Shown here in pieces: positions 42,965 through 54,360 of a stretch of 64,000 nucleotides of DNA. How positions within the stretch are numbered: the first letter of the stretch is position 1; every line of letters starts with the position of its first letter. The notes beneath the pieces are model-generated. The model did no database searches, was not told the origin of the DNA, and saw nothing but the letters and a program-made list of their open reading frames with translations. This DNA comes from Asterella californica (taxonomy: Eukaryota; Streptophyta; Marchantiopsida; Marchantiales; Aytoniaceae): contig JAYKYS010000012.1 in the NCBI GenBank assembly GCA_036924285.1, positions 7,936,001-8,000,000 of the forward strand. The letters are read 5' to 3'. The translations under genes and the position numbers were made by a program.

Positions 42965-43834
42965 AGAGACAGTTAAACTGCCATTGTGGAGTAGAGCTAA
43001 GACTTTACAGTTACGTATTGTAGAGACTTCGGTTCTATCTACTCGGGGATATGATCAGACGTTTAAGATGTAATCCTTCTTCTTAAGAAGTGAAATCTGT
43101 CATCTTCGAACAAAACTGTATATAAGCGTTTTGTTGTTCGTTCTCTATATCTCTATGTGTTTGTTATTTGGATTTTCTATTTTCTGAAGTTTACAGAGCC
43201 ATTGTGTATTTGTCGACTTCAAAGATTTACCTACGAAGCCTCGTAGTTTGTTGTGGTAGGAGTTAGTCTGAGTGACGAAGACTTCGTATGTTTACAACTG
43301 AAATCAGAGTAGGAAGTTTGAGGCGAAGCTTGAGAACAAACTAGTATCTACAAAGTTAGTTTACTATGAAGGAGTTTTAGGACGAAGTTAACCTTGGAGG
43401 AAGTTGTTCTTTTTGGTGAGACACTTAGGAAGAAGTTGAACTTTGTACTTCGGCGATAGAAGAGTCTTCTTCGTCAGAATTTCCAAGGACAGTAGTAGTG
43501 AAGATAACTTAGTGTGAAGATACTTAGCGTTTATGATGTTAGAGGTTATTTAGTAGCACTTCAGCAGTACTTTTTTGTTGAGACATTTCCATCCGTGGCT
43601 CTGTATCTTTGTCGTTTATCTTTTCTTGAGGTCCCTGGCCTGTTTAGTACATGTTATGTTATTTGTCAAGATTATCCACTCTGTCTTGTTGAATAGACCT
43701 GAGTTTGATCTCTACCGAGACTGATTTCTGCATGTGAGAATAAAAGCAACCATAAAGAATCACATTTGTCACATGTGTACTACTTTTGAATGTTTACCGG
43801 ATACTCGTAAAGAAGCTCGATCTTGTTGTTGATT

Positions 43835-44704
43835 CTACAATATCTCAAATGGTGTCTTTTTATGAATTGCAGCAGTTGGAGATCTGGTCATAAGATAAAC
43901 AACAATGGATACAACTTCTATCCAATAACACTTAAGCATAGCTTTCTCATTGAGCAAAGGTCTAACGCATTCAGCAATATGTCTGTTCTTGCGCTCTGCA
44001 ACTCGATTCTGCTGAGGACTGTAGTTGCATGTGACTTCTCTCTTGATGCCATGTTGCAAAAAAACATCAAACTAATAAGAAATGAACTCGCCACCTCCAT
44101 CAAAACATAGACGAAACTTCGATGCTATGGTTGAACTGGTTCTCTACTATACTCTTAAACTATTGAAATACAACAAATATATCTGACTTGACCTTCAAGA
44201 AATAGACCCAAATGAATCTCGAACAATCGTCAATGAATGAGACGAAATACTTAGGACTTGCATACAAGCTGTCCATACATCTGTGTGAATAAGCTCCAAC
44301 ACAATAGGAGCTCTAGTGTCCTTATGAGAGAAGGGTTGTCTAACCTGCTTACCAAACTGATAAGCTTCGCAGACCCCTACAAGAATGACATCTTTGAAAT
44401 TTGGAATACCTACAACTAGATTAGAAGTAGGCAAAGCCTTCAAGCGTGAGAAGTTCATATGTCTGAACCTCTTATGTCGCAACGGTAAAATCAAAATCTG
44501 AGAACTGTCTAGAAACATGACAGTCTCAATTTCGGATATAATTACATCTAATTTGAAAAGCTTACCAACCTTAGTTCCTTTGGTCACTACAATGTGGTAT
44601 TCAATTTGAACAAAGCAATCAAGCTTGTTCAACTGAACCTCATAACCATGTTCAACAATCTGACCTACTAAGATCAAATTCTTGATTATGATAGAAATAT
44701 ACAT
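43835..44704 (-). pseudogene. copia integrase with GAG-pre-integrase domain
   Basis: The GAG-pre-integrase part shows HMNFSRLKALP, GVCEAYQFGKQVRQPF and LELIHTDVW (about 44480-44260). The core continues with YSPQQNRVAERKNRHIAE (about 44030-43990), carrying the catalytic Glu, and ends with AAIHKKTPFEIL at 43835. Two frames and internal stops show decay. Confidence 0.85.
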
Positions 44705-45029
44705 AATATCTTCTAAAGTTGATATTTTTGAGGATGGAACTCATATAGATACAAAACCGAGATGAGTAATCAGATGTTGAGTACTATCACCATTGTAGAG
44801 ATTTGCTGGAGTCTTCACAAGATCTTTGCTGATCAACCACTCTCCTTGTGCAGTCATGTGGTTTGAGTAACAAAGTCTATGTATCAACTCTCATCAGATT
44901 TGATCATAACACCCATGACATGCTGCATGGTTAATATGCTACCATCTGAATGATAATCCTCTATGGAAACAAAATTTAAATTTTGAGGTTGCTTATCAAC
45001 CTTGATGTCATTCTGTTTCTTGAAACAAT

Positions 45030-45805
45030 TCTTCTCAAAATGACCTGCCTTTTTGCTACAGTTACAAAAATGAATATCTGCAAAAATTTGCCTTGGATAT
45101 GTTGTTTGTTGTTGACCTCATCCAACAGAGTTGCTTCTTCTTCTACCTCTACCTCAACCCTTGTCTCCAGCTCTACTAGCGAACAAGGTTTGCTCCAGAG
45201 TAAAATTTAGACCAGTTGCACTCTGTAACCTCATCTCTTCTAATACCAGCATAGATATTAGTACTTCAAACGTGGAATAAGTATCCTTGACAACAATAGA
45301 AGTTTTGAAGAGCTTGTATTCATTACCAAGTCTTTGAATGATGTGTGAAGAAGGAGATCACCATCTTCGACCTTGACACCAATGCTGCTCAGTTGTTCAA
45401 CTAGACCTTTGATCAAGTAGATATAATCTGTAATCGTCGAAATACCTTTCTTTACTTCCAAAAGCTGTTGCTTCAGCTGCAACTTACGAGCTTTGGTTGA
45501 TGTCTAGAACACATTTGCCAAGGCATCTCAAATTTCCTTAAGTATCAATTGTATGTATGTAACCAAAAATCTATGATGAAAACACACAATGATATGCAGT
45601 GTACAGTTTGTTGAGCAAGTCTGTTCTATTCAACAACTATCGAATCTCCATCATCCTCAGGTGGTTTGCTATCAGTGCTTGTGACAAGACCATGGAGTCT
45701 TTGTCTCTTGAGAAAAGCAGTAATTTGATACTTCCATATTGAGTAGTTGTTCTTACCAAGAGGTTCACCTATGATGTCTGAGAATATGTCTACCCTGCTA
45801 CTCAT
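45030..45805 (-). pseudogene. copia gag
   Basis: The ATG at 45805-45803 begins MSSRVDIFSDIIGEPLGKNN, then YSIWKYQITAFLKRQRLHG, the usual copia gag start. An in-frame stop follows about 60 codons in. A second segment (45482-45258) reads LKQQLLEVKKGISTITDYIY and LVEQLSSIGVKVEDGDLL, typical of the UBN2 gag domain. A CCHC knuckle (CNCSKKAGHFEKNC) lies at about 45030-45075. Confidence 0.82.
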
Positions 45806-46216
45806 GATGCAATAGATGACAATGAGGTCGAATGTGCAAACAAACTCAGAATGGAATGAAAAAAATGACGATAGAAAGATATCGAAGAAGTAAATAACAA
45901 ATAAAATATGATTGTAGTTGCTAGGTCAATAGACCCACTTGGCAGAATGGCAAAAAATGATCGTTAAGGCCTTCAATACTACGGTCAAAGTTGTGTTGAC
46001 CTAAACAGTAAAAACAATAACTTTTGCATAGGTTTACTAATGAGACGAAAAAACTAAACTCTCCATCTATTTTCAGAGGCTAAAACTGAGTGGAATACTT
46101 TCAAAAATACACTTTTATGTTTAAGGTTTCACTTAAGTTGAGTAGGTCCGACTCAGCTGAATCGAAGGATACTTGAAAGCGTATCACCTCTCTCTCACTC
46201 ATATCTCCTCTCTCTT

Positions 46217-46228
46217 GCTCTCATACCA
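46217..46228 (-). other. copia primer-binding site (tRNA-iMet type)
   Basis: The minus strand TGGTATGAGAGC differs by one base from TGGTATCAGAGC, the standard plant copia primer-binding site complementary to initiator tRNA-Met. It directly adjoins the LTR end. Confidence 0.85.
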
Positions 46229-46472
46229 TGTGAAGATTCAAAGAAATTGTAAGCATTCATAGAACAAATCATAACCTAATCTGAAGAGAGATGGAGAGTC
46301 AGCAAGTTCACAAGAGTATGAATAGAGGATCATCAATCCCTCTCTACTAGTAAGAAAAAGAGAAAAACAAAAAAAGGATGAACTAAGGTTGGATCCTATA
46401 CCCTAAACTAACTAGGTTAGCCAAAAAAAACCCATGAATATAATACATAATTAGCTTGTACAATATTCAACA
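46229..46472 (-). repeat. 5' LTR of the copia element
   Basis: 244 bp. On the minus strand it starts TGTTGAATATTGTAC and ends TCTTCACA. Length and TGTTGAATATTG start are typical of plant copia LTRs. The partner LTR is missing. Confidence 0.78.
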
Positions 46473-46872
46473 CTAACGTGAATGGGACGGAAAAAAGAGC
46501 CGAAAGAGGGAAGTAGACTTTAACGTAACCGAGACGACAGTCTGGCTAGGGGCTGAGCAGACTCCATCCTGAAGAGAGAATGGACTCACCTGAGGCTTGC
46601 TGGTTAACTCCTTGATCAGCGAGTGATCGATAAAAGAAACTGTTTTTGGGAATGCTAATTAATCAGTTTTCATTGTAGCTCGAAGTGGTTATTTTTGCAT
46701 TATTCTATCCCTGACCCATCGCAATCGATCCCTTTTTTTCTTTGCGGTGGAACAAAGGGATCATTACAGTGTACGTGAGTCAATATCTAACCATATAGGT
46801 TAAGAAATACCGTTACATCATTCATATGCATGAACCATTGTCGAATTTTGAAACCGTTCCTGCTCCGGCTGG

Positions 46873-46879
46873 TATATAA
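46873..46879 (+). promoter_or_regulatory. TATA box of peptide gene 1
   Basis: GGTATATAAGGAAGTCC, 123 bp before the ATG. Gene 2 has GTATATAAGAAGTCC at the matching place. Also shared upstream are ACAGTGTACGTGAGTCAATAT, ACCATATAGGTTAAG and CATATGCATGAACC; the last holds a TGCATG RY-type core. Confidence 0.8.
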
Positions 46880-47001
46880 GGAAGTCCTTGCAATCCAAAT
46901 CTGCATCGCATGCTTGCATCTCTCAACACTCAAGTCCCAAGAGTCTGAACTTTTTCATCTTCTACTTGCTGCTTCTCCTGACGGAGAACGAAGAGACCAC
47001 G

Positions 47002-47382
47002 ATGGCGATGAAGTGGACTGCTCCAAATACACTGCTCCTAATCTGCTGCTGCGTTGTGCTTCTTATGATGGCACATACTACTTCTGCGAGAGATTTCAAC
47101 GGAACTCTTGCCAGATATATCAATGGAACTGTCGTTGACAGTACTAGTGACTACGATGGTGGGACACTTTCTCAGTTTGAATCAGACGATACGAATTATG
47201 ACTATCGTTTCTTTTTAATGTCTGAATGCTGAATGCTTTTCTCGTGGATGATTGTAGAGCAAGCGTTTCTGTATTTTGTTCTGACAAAGTTTGCGATGTG
47301 CACAGGGAACTGCAGCTTCTCGTATTGCTGCTGCAAACCTCATGGTCCCTACTGTTTGATCGGCCTGTGCTGTTGTACGTGA
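47002..47382 (+). CDS. Secreted cysteine-rich peptide, gene 1 (two exons)
   Basis: Exon 1 is 47002-47158; a 147-nt intron (GTGGGA...CACAG) follows; exon 2 is 47306-47382. The intron is phase 1, and the joined codon is Gly. The product is 77 residues. A signal peptide (core LLLICCCVVLLMMA) probably cleaves after TTSA29. The mature chain has two N-x-T sequons (N33, N41). The C-terminus has eight cysteines spaced C-x4-CCC-x6-C-x4-CCC and ends in Thr. Without splicing the cysteine module is lost. The ATG choice rests on agreement with gene 2; an open frame upstream has no ATG after the expected start of transcription. I cannot place it in a named family. Small secreted signalling or antimicrobial peptides are the obvious comparison. 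Confidence 0.82.
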
Positions 47383-48205
47383 GATCCAGAATCGCGTTTC
47401 TTGGGATCGTTCCTGCTATGTACGTAAGTAGACGTGGATCTCCAGTTGTTTCCGAAGATATAGACCAAATAAAAAACCTAAAGTGCGATGCTCAAAGCAC
47501 TATTTTGGTTGTAGGTACGTACATGCTAGCTTAGCACCTTTTGGAAATTGGGGGTACGCTAGTAGTCTAATGTATACGTTCGAGATCTTGATCTTCGAGA
47601 AAGCTACAAAAAGTCACATCAGACTTTCTTCTTTTATCATCATTTCGACTATTGACCAGATGTACATGTGCATGCTCGCTCACGGTTCTGACTTAATGCC
47701 AATAGATTGTGAAGAAAACTGATTACAGTAAAGCGGTTCACCTTTCCTTCGAAGTCGATTCGGTGGTCAGATTAGAGTGCAAGCAACGAGTCCACAACAA
47801 TCATGATCCCAACTGGACTATAGCGTAACTAATCAATTGCAAAAGCTCACGACAACCAGCTTCGCCAACTTTACATGTTAAACTATATCGACTTCGTAAA
47901 GCACTAGCGCTTGAGTGGCCATGGGTTCTTTCCACGAGTATTTATCGTGTCTTGAAAAGCCGTAATGTAGATTATTTTTCAGTTTTGAGATTCCACTCCG
48001 CAATTTCCCTATCCAAAGAGATCATGAGGTTATGGAACATAATTCCACGATCTTAGTTACTCCGATAATGTCATGGAGCAAATGAAGGTTTTCCAATGCG
48101 AATCGAATCTGCAAGTCTCTGTCCATTAAAAAAGGAACAAAATTCCCGAAACGAAGTATTTAAAGCGTCTGTCCCGCCTCCGGCTACAACCCTCCAATTG
48201 AAAGG

Positions 48206-48233
48206 CGTAATGCACTCCTGAGAGTGCATTACG
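48206..48233. repeat. 12-bp hairpin downstream of gene 1
   Basis: CGTAATGCACTC, loop CTGA, then its exact complement. The duplicated block has the same hairpin at 54831-54856 with loop TCGA and one mismatch. It lies about 0.8 kb after gene 1 and so is not its terminator; it precedes the promoter remnant at 48440. Confidence 0.75.
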
Positions 48234-48439
48234 GACTATACTTTTCTTCCTTGTACTTCCAGAATGATAATAGTACAAGAAAGTGGGTACACCTTTCGTG
48301 GAGAGAACCTCTCAGTGACTCGTCTGAAACGAGTACTTCTTGTAACCGTTTCTGAGAAAAATGACTTTTAAGTTGTCAAGAATTAATGTAGTTTGCTTAC
48401 GTTTATATTCTCCTCAAGATTGCTGACCAATTGCAATCT

Positions 48440-48555
48440 TTTCCTCTTTACGGTGAACAAGGTGATCATCACAGTGTACATGTCATTGAGCAAAACCGTT
48501 ACATCTTTTGCATGCATGAACCTTTCCCACCCAGAACTGCACCAGTGAACTGAAT
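48440..48555 (+). pseudogene. Promoter remnant of a peptide-gene copy
   Basis: GATCATCACAGTGTACATG, CCGTTACATCTTTTGCATGC and GAACCTTTCCCA match the upstream DNA of genes 1 and 2, but no TATA box or exon follows. It is a deleted copy in the array. Confidence 0.65.
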
Positions 48556-49559
48556 TTTCTTCCACTATTGACCACCTTATTCCTTCTTCGCTTCGTCGCT
48601 GATGTTTTCGTCCTTCTCTTTCTTGTGCTCAATGTTCCTTCGACGAATTCAGCATGAGCTTATTCTATCCTGCAACTTCGTGTAGATAATGCATAAGTAA
48701 CACGTCCTTCGAATGTGCTGGAACTGTTACTAGTCTTCGAGTATGAAGCAGGCGATGAGTACTTCCGCTTTGTCTGAAGCTTAAGACTGACCTGCACTAC
48801 TTGTCTGCCGAGTTTAAAGCATGGATCGTATGCTTCGTGCGACCTAATTAGATGAACTGCATCAGTCAACTAGTCGACTAACATAACAAAGACTGAAGGA
48901 TGATTAACCTATAGTCCTAAGTAACACTCTTCAGCGATATCGAACAGTCAAGCTTCTTCTACGTCTGTGCTGCCTCTGCATCCCTTGATGGCTGTTTATA
49001 ACTATGAAGCGTGCAGAATGTCCCAGTACTTTCCATGGGCGCAACTACTCAGCAAGCAAGCAAAAACGTCCCTTGAATCCGCAGAAATCAAGACCTTCGT
49101 TTGTTATCGCTGCTTAAATGATCCCCAGGTCGTCGTCTTTCAGTACAACGCCGAGGTATCAATCTTGAATTCAGTTCGCTCTTGTTTTCCATGATGAAGT
49201 GCGTGAGCTTAGGAGCCAAAGGGATCGATATCACAATATAACAGGCACTGGTGGTACAGGGAGAAAGAGCCGAAGGACGGAAGCAGAGTAAGGTGAACAT
49301 GAGGAGGGATGAGAGAAAGAGTTGAAGGACGGAAGTAGACTAAGTTGAGAGGGATAGGGGGAAAGAGTCGAAGGAGAGAAGTAGAGTAAGGTAAGAGGGA
49401 AGGACAGTCTGAATAGGTTTAACTAACCAGACCAGAGACAGCAAACTACGGTTAAGTACCTCATCCTGAGATGAACTGGCACAGGGAGAAATCGTGCCGA
49501 CCCCAGGATGGAAAAATTCTCACTTTGAACCGTAAGATTACAAAGAAGTCGGAAAAGCG

Positions 49560-51083
49560 ACCTTGGGATTTTACACAGGCATATACTAGATAGAGACTAT
49601 TACAGTGTGAAATACTTAGGTGAGATGTTAGAGTATTTCCGTTTCGTGATTACGGGTAATCGCACGTAATGCCAATGTGGGCAATAGTAAACTTCACAAC
49701 ATTTGTAGTGAAATATTGATTCAGTTCAAATGAATCAATGTATTCACTAAAAGTAGAACATTCTCACATCCTTAGACTAGTCGGGGTTGAAGTTTGGACA
49801 ATTCAGATGTGAAAGATAGACAATTTGAATATCAAATTTAGACTTTTGGTGGTTAAGTTCTAGAACATTGAGTTTGTTAACTTAGACAATTGCATACTAA
49901 AATTTAGACTTTTAAGTTAATATTTTAAAATTTTGATAACAAATAATACATTACTCATACTATGGGATACACTAAACTGAATAATTAAAAGAATCTTTAT
50001 TATTTCGAATTTAACATATTACTCATACATCTGACATATACAATTATCTAACTAGATTAATCTGTAAAATGTGGATAAACTCTAACAATGTTTTCAACTA
50101 TCTAACAATATTTATTATTATTAATTATATACATTGTCATAAACAAGCATGATTGCCTTCTAAACTTAATAATAAAATTATATCACTCAATTTGTTACTC
50201 TTATTAATGGATAATATACTTAGTCTAGTAAAGTGAATAGGAAGAAACTACCGGTACAATGCAAAGCATGCATTTTATTACTAGTAGCTTCTTCCTGTTA
50301 AATAAAATAAAATCTATACTGCATATTTAAAATTTAATATATAAATTATATATCTAACATAATATAGAATAATTATTTAAAGTGATAAAAAGTGAATGGG
50401 CTGATTCTCTATAATATTCATTTCGATATCCAACTATCCATATCTAACTCAGAATAAATATCTAACCAGACTAAGTATATAACTTCTTAATATGCAATGT
50501 CAATGATATATTAAAACAAGCATGACTTTAAGACTTTAAGTTATATATTAGTAAAATGTATTGCCAAGTTGAACTGTTACATCAAAATAATATCTATAGA
50601 CTAAGTACATACCTTGAATCTAATATATTGCTTATATAGCTAACATACTAATATACAATAATATATCTTAAGGAAAGTCTGATCTATAAGAAGTGAATGG
50701 ACTGATCCTCTAATATACTATTACTCATTTAAATATCTAACTATCTATATCTAACTCAGAATAAATATAACTAGTCTAGAAACTAGATATATAATATACA
50801 ATTTCATATATAATATATAATGTCATTGTCATTGACATATTATTAAACAAGCATGACTTAGTCTACTTCCACATTTGATAATGTAATATCATTGGTATTC
50901 CAAGAGTACCAGTGATATTTAATAGCCAAGAGGAGAGATTTTGATAGCCTTTGTTGTTGCTTTACCTCTTGCTTGTCACAAATGCACACAAGCCGCAACA
51001 TTGATCCATTCGTTTGTATCCTCTATGGCATAAGAGGGATCTTTCTCTCAAGACGTATTTTTCTCATTGAGCGTATTGTTGGA
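49560..51083. repeat. AT-rich DNA with diverged repeats
   Basis: No gene is present. Base composition turns strongly AT. A unit of roughly 300 bp recurs in diverged form: AACAAGCATGA occurs near 50145, 50516 and 50848; AAGTGAATGG..CTGAT..CTCT near 50390 and 50692; and TATCTAACTCAGAATAAATAT at about 50441 and 50750. No TE family was recognised. Confidence 0.6.
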
Positions 51084-52194
51084 TGTGTAATATCTCATGA
51101 TTTCTCCTTTACACCATTGTACGCATAAAAGATTTCGTTCTCCAAGAAGATTTACACTAGTTACAATGTTCTAAGTTCTAAGATCTATTCAAACTCAAAA
51201 ACACCATGGTTTTGTCCAGAAGTCCCTTCTAACTCACAAAACCATGCGACTTCTGACCCACACTCTGGATCATAATACACTACTACTACTTAAAATACAT
51301 CACATATATACACTGAGAAGACAAGGAAGACGATTATTACACCCATAGAACCCTACCACTGCTCTGTAGATGTCAATTATTACTCCATATCACGAATTAC
51401 CCTTACGACATTCAACTGATTAGATCAATCACAAGGTGTATGCCTCCTATAGCCTTCCCATGCTTCTGCTTGAAGTTAGAAGTCGTATCTGTAGAAGTTG
51501 GCTCAGTACCAAGCAGGACGTGGAGAAGTTAGGCGATGAGAGTGTCGGCACAAGTCTTAATCCCTGTAAAAGCTCATTTGACGAAAGGGACAATGGGTGA
51601 TAATTAACTCCAAGATTGCCTCGAGAGGAAGACTTAAAGTACACAGAAACTGGCAGAGTTACTTCTTATGACAACAGAAGACGTCATCCTCAACCAGAAG
51701 ACAATGGGACTATAAGGAAATATCTGTTCTTCTTCCCCAATTTACTACAAGCAGGGATGGCTTGTTAGTCAAGATCGGACTAGAAGATTGTTGAAATATT
51801 AATTTCTCTCTTTTCTTTCATTTCTTCTTTTGTTAATTTTCTCTTCTTTCTTTTCTTTTCTCATCTTCTCATCTTCATTCTATCTTCTATTTGGTTATAG
51901 AAGCTTTGTATGAGTATCAGTGGTTGTGAGTGTCGTGTAGTATTGCCAATAGACCGTTTAGCAGCGCTTCGACTACTCTGTCTCAAGGGACCAATCTCTC
52001 ATGGATAGTCCGTACGTGGATCCGAAGTGCTCCACTAGATGAGACAAGTTTGGACACTACACAACTTCTAACAATCACCGTCACTCAACATGAAGACTTC
52101 TCATGCACAATTGGGTATGAATTCGATGAAACTCAATCCTCAGAAGACATATACAAAGCTTATGTAAACAAATCGTCAATCAAAATCCTTGAGT

Positions 52195-52236
52195 AAAGTT
52201 GAAGGAGTAGCTTCTGATAGCTACTCCTTCAACTTT
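52195..52236. repeat. Perfect 18-bp hairpin in Z fragment
   Basis: AAAGTTGAAGGAGTAGCT (52195-52212), loop TCTGAT, then its exact complement. It sits about 1.13 kb from the LTR end, against about 1.25 kb for the different hairpin of outer Z. Confidence 0.88.
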
Positions 52237-52915
52237 CTATCATTACCCTTCGACACACCAGATTAAACAAGACTATACGAAGATGTCATTCCCTGTCGAT
52301 TGTCTATACTCTCACGATTCTCTCTTGGGTGCGGAGGTGCAGACCTACTCTATATGCAAATGTACTCTATGTGTAACCTTATGCATGTGTGTAAAATTCA
52401 ACATCAACCTCAACGTATACATTCGCCTCTAACCGTAGGAGGGGATTCTCTCGTATCACAACCACAATTCAGAGGATAAAAAAGAGGTATTGTCATAAAA
52501 CCACCTCCTCCTAGACTTTGATTTCCTCTCAGTTTGGAGAGTCTTCTCTATTCCTGCTATAACTAATCCTGCCACATGGACAGTATCCTAAAAATATATA
52601 AGGGAGTTGCTAAGCTAAAAATAGCTAATTTCTATTCCTTAAAAAATTAAAAACATTAAACAATTATCCTAAAAAATAGTGAGATATAAACAGCTAACTA
52701 ATGTTCTTATCCTGATCACCAAGTGTGACATCCATGAGATCTGCACCTGCTTTAGTACCTAATTCGTCTTCTGGTATCATGTGCTGCTCAGCTCATACCT
52801 CTCGCGCGGCTGAGGTGGCATCCATCTCAATGGCAGTCATGTGCTCTTCTGTAATTGGCTTAGAAGCCAGAAGATGTCCTTGAGAAGTTGTACGCATCTG
52901 CGCTTCCTGACTCTT

Positions 52916-53545
52916 CTATAAGACATGTTTGATGTTGGGAGTTGGGACGATCTCATAAGGGTCAGAGGCAGTCATTACCTCCACTTTGAATACCTGAAAA
53001 ACCATCTCCTCTTCTTGTCTTCCAGAAGACGTCTTGGCTTCTAGAGCTGCTTCGTATGTCTTCTTCGCTTCTAGTGCTGTTACCACCAAGTGAACAGTTA
53101 GGTCAAACTCCTCCTTGTCTGGATCTTCAACATAGGCGGGTCCTAGGGCATCGGAAGACGTGGTTGTAGGGTTGAGAACGGAAAGAAAACCGTAGAGTGT
53201 CTTCCGATCTTTGACTGTCGATCCAAGTAGCGGAACATGTTGTCCTTGCATTCCAGCAACATGTCCTTTGAGGCATCGTCTCAAGTTCGGGTCAAAGTCA
53301 GAAGCTTCCTCCCTGCGGTGAAGTTAAACTTCTTCCTGAGCGCTTCTCTCGTTTGCGCCATGATCTCTTTACTTCGGACTTCTACTTCCATCCGCTGCTT
53401 CTTCTCTTTTGCAGCCCTGGCTTCTGCAGCTTCTTGCTGTGCATTCCAAGTCTTCTTCTCCTCCACCGGATCAATTAGTTTATCTCTGATTTCTTCAAGT
53501 TTCTTCTTTATGTTGGGAAGCGGAGCAGTGACTTGGTCAAGCAAA
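52916..53545 (-). pseudogene. Z ORF C-terminal fragment
   Basis: Two frames read WNAQQEAAEARAAKEKK, REALRKKFNFTAGRKLL, then DKEEFDLTVHLVVTALEAKK, VFQVFKVE and ASDPYE. These match outer Z (KQQEAAEARVAVEK, KALRNKFNFTAGRKLL, KEEFDLAVHLVVTALE, VFRVEE, LDPYE). FNFTAGRKLL and FDLxVHLVVTALE are the best-kept parts after the coil. The match shows which frame is correct near 22170 in outer Z. Confidence 0.8.
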
Positions 53546-53550
53546 AAGTA

Positions 53551-53880
53551 GCCTACAGTAGTTCTCTCATTGAATGAAGCAAAATATGAGAGGTTTATGT
53601 AATGCTGCTCGAGAAACAATCTGGATCAGGTGGATGTTAGAAGACACCGGGTTTACTTAGCGTGAACCAACCTAAATCCTCAATGACAATATGAGCTGCA
53701 TAGCTCTTGGAAGAATCCAATGTTTCATGTCTGTACAAACCATATCGAGGGGGCAGTTTCATTTGGGAGCAAACCAAGAGATGAACGCATCGTGGATATC
53801 TAAAAGAGGAGTAGCTTGCAGACATTTTTACTAAACAGCTATGTTGTGAACGATTTCGAAAGCTAAGACAAGCACTTTGG
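53551..53880 (+). pseudogene. copia RNase H remnant
   Basis: In shifting frames the plus strand reads LSLNEAKYE, SCIALGR, FHVCTNHIE-like residues and LADIFTKQL. This matches the end of copia RNase H (typically TEAEY, SCIALA, RTKHIE, VADIFTK). It is about 330 bp, with many stops, and lies in the opposite orientation to the copia element at 43796-46472. Confidence 0.7.
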
Positions 53881-54360
53881 AGTATCTAAAGTGCCCCAGT
53901 GACCTCAGTGTTGAGGAAAGGGGTTATGGAATTCAAATCAACGCTGAGTGCAGTCTAGCACTGTTTATGACTGTAGCTTTATTGCTTGGAACTGACGTGC
54001 GGCTTGATTTGAAACTCGACCGCTTGTGCTACGACGTACAGACTTGTTAGTCGCCAATATCATTTGAAATGTTTCTTGAAATTAATAATACACTAAACGT
54101 CTTCACTGTTGAGTCGAGCTTATTTGTGCTAATATAAATACCCAACGCACACACAATCTCGGGACATTATGATAAAACCTTTTGATCCCACGCAGTGTGT
54201 AAGCTCAAGACTCTGATAATCCTTCATCGTGATGTGAAGTTCAATGCAGTTTTCTTTCTTTCCTCTACTGTCCGCACTGGTATGTTTCAAGGTGCAGATA
54301 ACATCCATCAGAGGTGTACAACCACGGCGTGAAGTTTCAACACTGGCTAATGCCCAAGGA
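53881..54360. other. Unassigned DNA
   Basis: No gene, repeat or TE match. A TATA-like TAATATAAATACCC lies at about 54129, without an ORF after it that I can support. Confidence 0.4.

Larger units (their letters stand above)
28855..43795 (+). mobile_element. LTR6: old relative of the E5 LTR, host of E5
   Basis: Sequence left of E5 (28855-28962) and right of it (41578-43795) joins, with one ATAGC removed, into a diverged copy of the E5 LTR. The join gives CGATAGCACGACG against E5 CGATAGCACATC. The right part follows the E5 LTR through the coiled-coil ORF, the TATA box (43119-43125) and the poly(A) signal (43739-43744). It breaks off at about 43795, a few tens of bases before the LTR end, where copia DNA begins. 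Both ends are truncated, so it cannot be called solo or full-length. Confidence 0.82.
43796..46472 (-). mobile_element. Truncated Ty1/copia element
   Basis: Read right to left: 5' LTR (46472-46229), primer-binding site (46228-46217), gag (from 45805), zinc knuckle, protease region, then integrase up to 43835. It stops at about 43796 against LTR6, so RT, RNase H and the 3' LTR are missing. Integrase before the lost RT fits the copia order. Several stops are present. No target duplication can be tested on the truncated side. Confidence 0.85.
46490..49500 (+). repeat. Segmental duplication unit I of the peptide-gene array
   Basis: The order is gene 1 with its upstream DNA (46490-47580), a downstream block (about 47689-48300), a promoter-only remnant (48440-48555) and a further block (about 48829-49440). 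Each has a counterpart in 54361-57310: 47689-48300 with 54361-54898, 48829-49440 with 55235-56250, and gene 1 with gene 2. Identity is high but broken by many small indels. Confidence 0.85.
51084..53545 (-). mobile_element. Decayed Z-family LTR fragment
   Basis: The left end (51084 to about 51330) aligns with the last 230 bp of the Z LTR (TCTAAGTTCTAAGATC, CACAAAACCATGCG). The right part (52916-53545) encodes the Z coiled-coil C-terminus. The LTR 5' half is missing. Heavy decay suggests an older copy than outer or inner Z. Dense GAAGAC hexamers are less evident here. Confidence 0.78.

Noticed and set aside
46820..47232. Longer readings of peptide gene 1 starting upstream of 47002 or reading through the intron
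   Set aside because: The upstream frame has no ATG after the expected transcription start, and reading into the intron loses the cysteine exon that both copies conserve.
47373..47385. A possible third exon, using GTACGTGAG near the gene 1 stop as a donor
   Set aside because: Gene 2 has GTACATGAG there, losing the better donor, while the TGA stop is kept in both.
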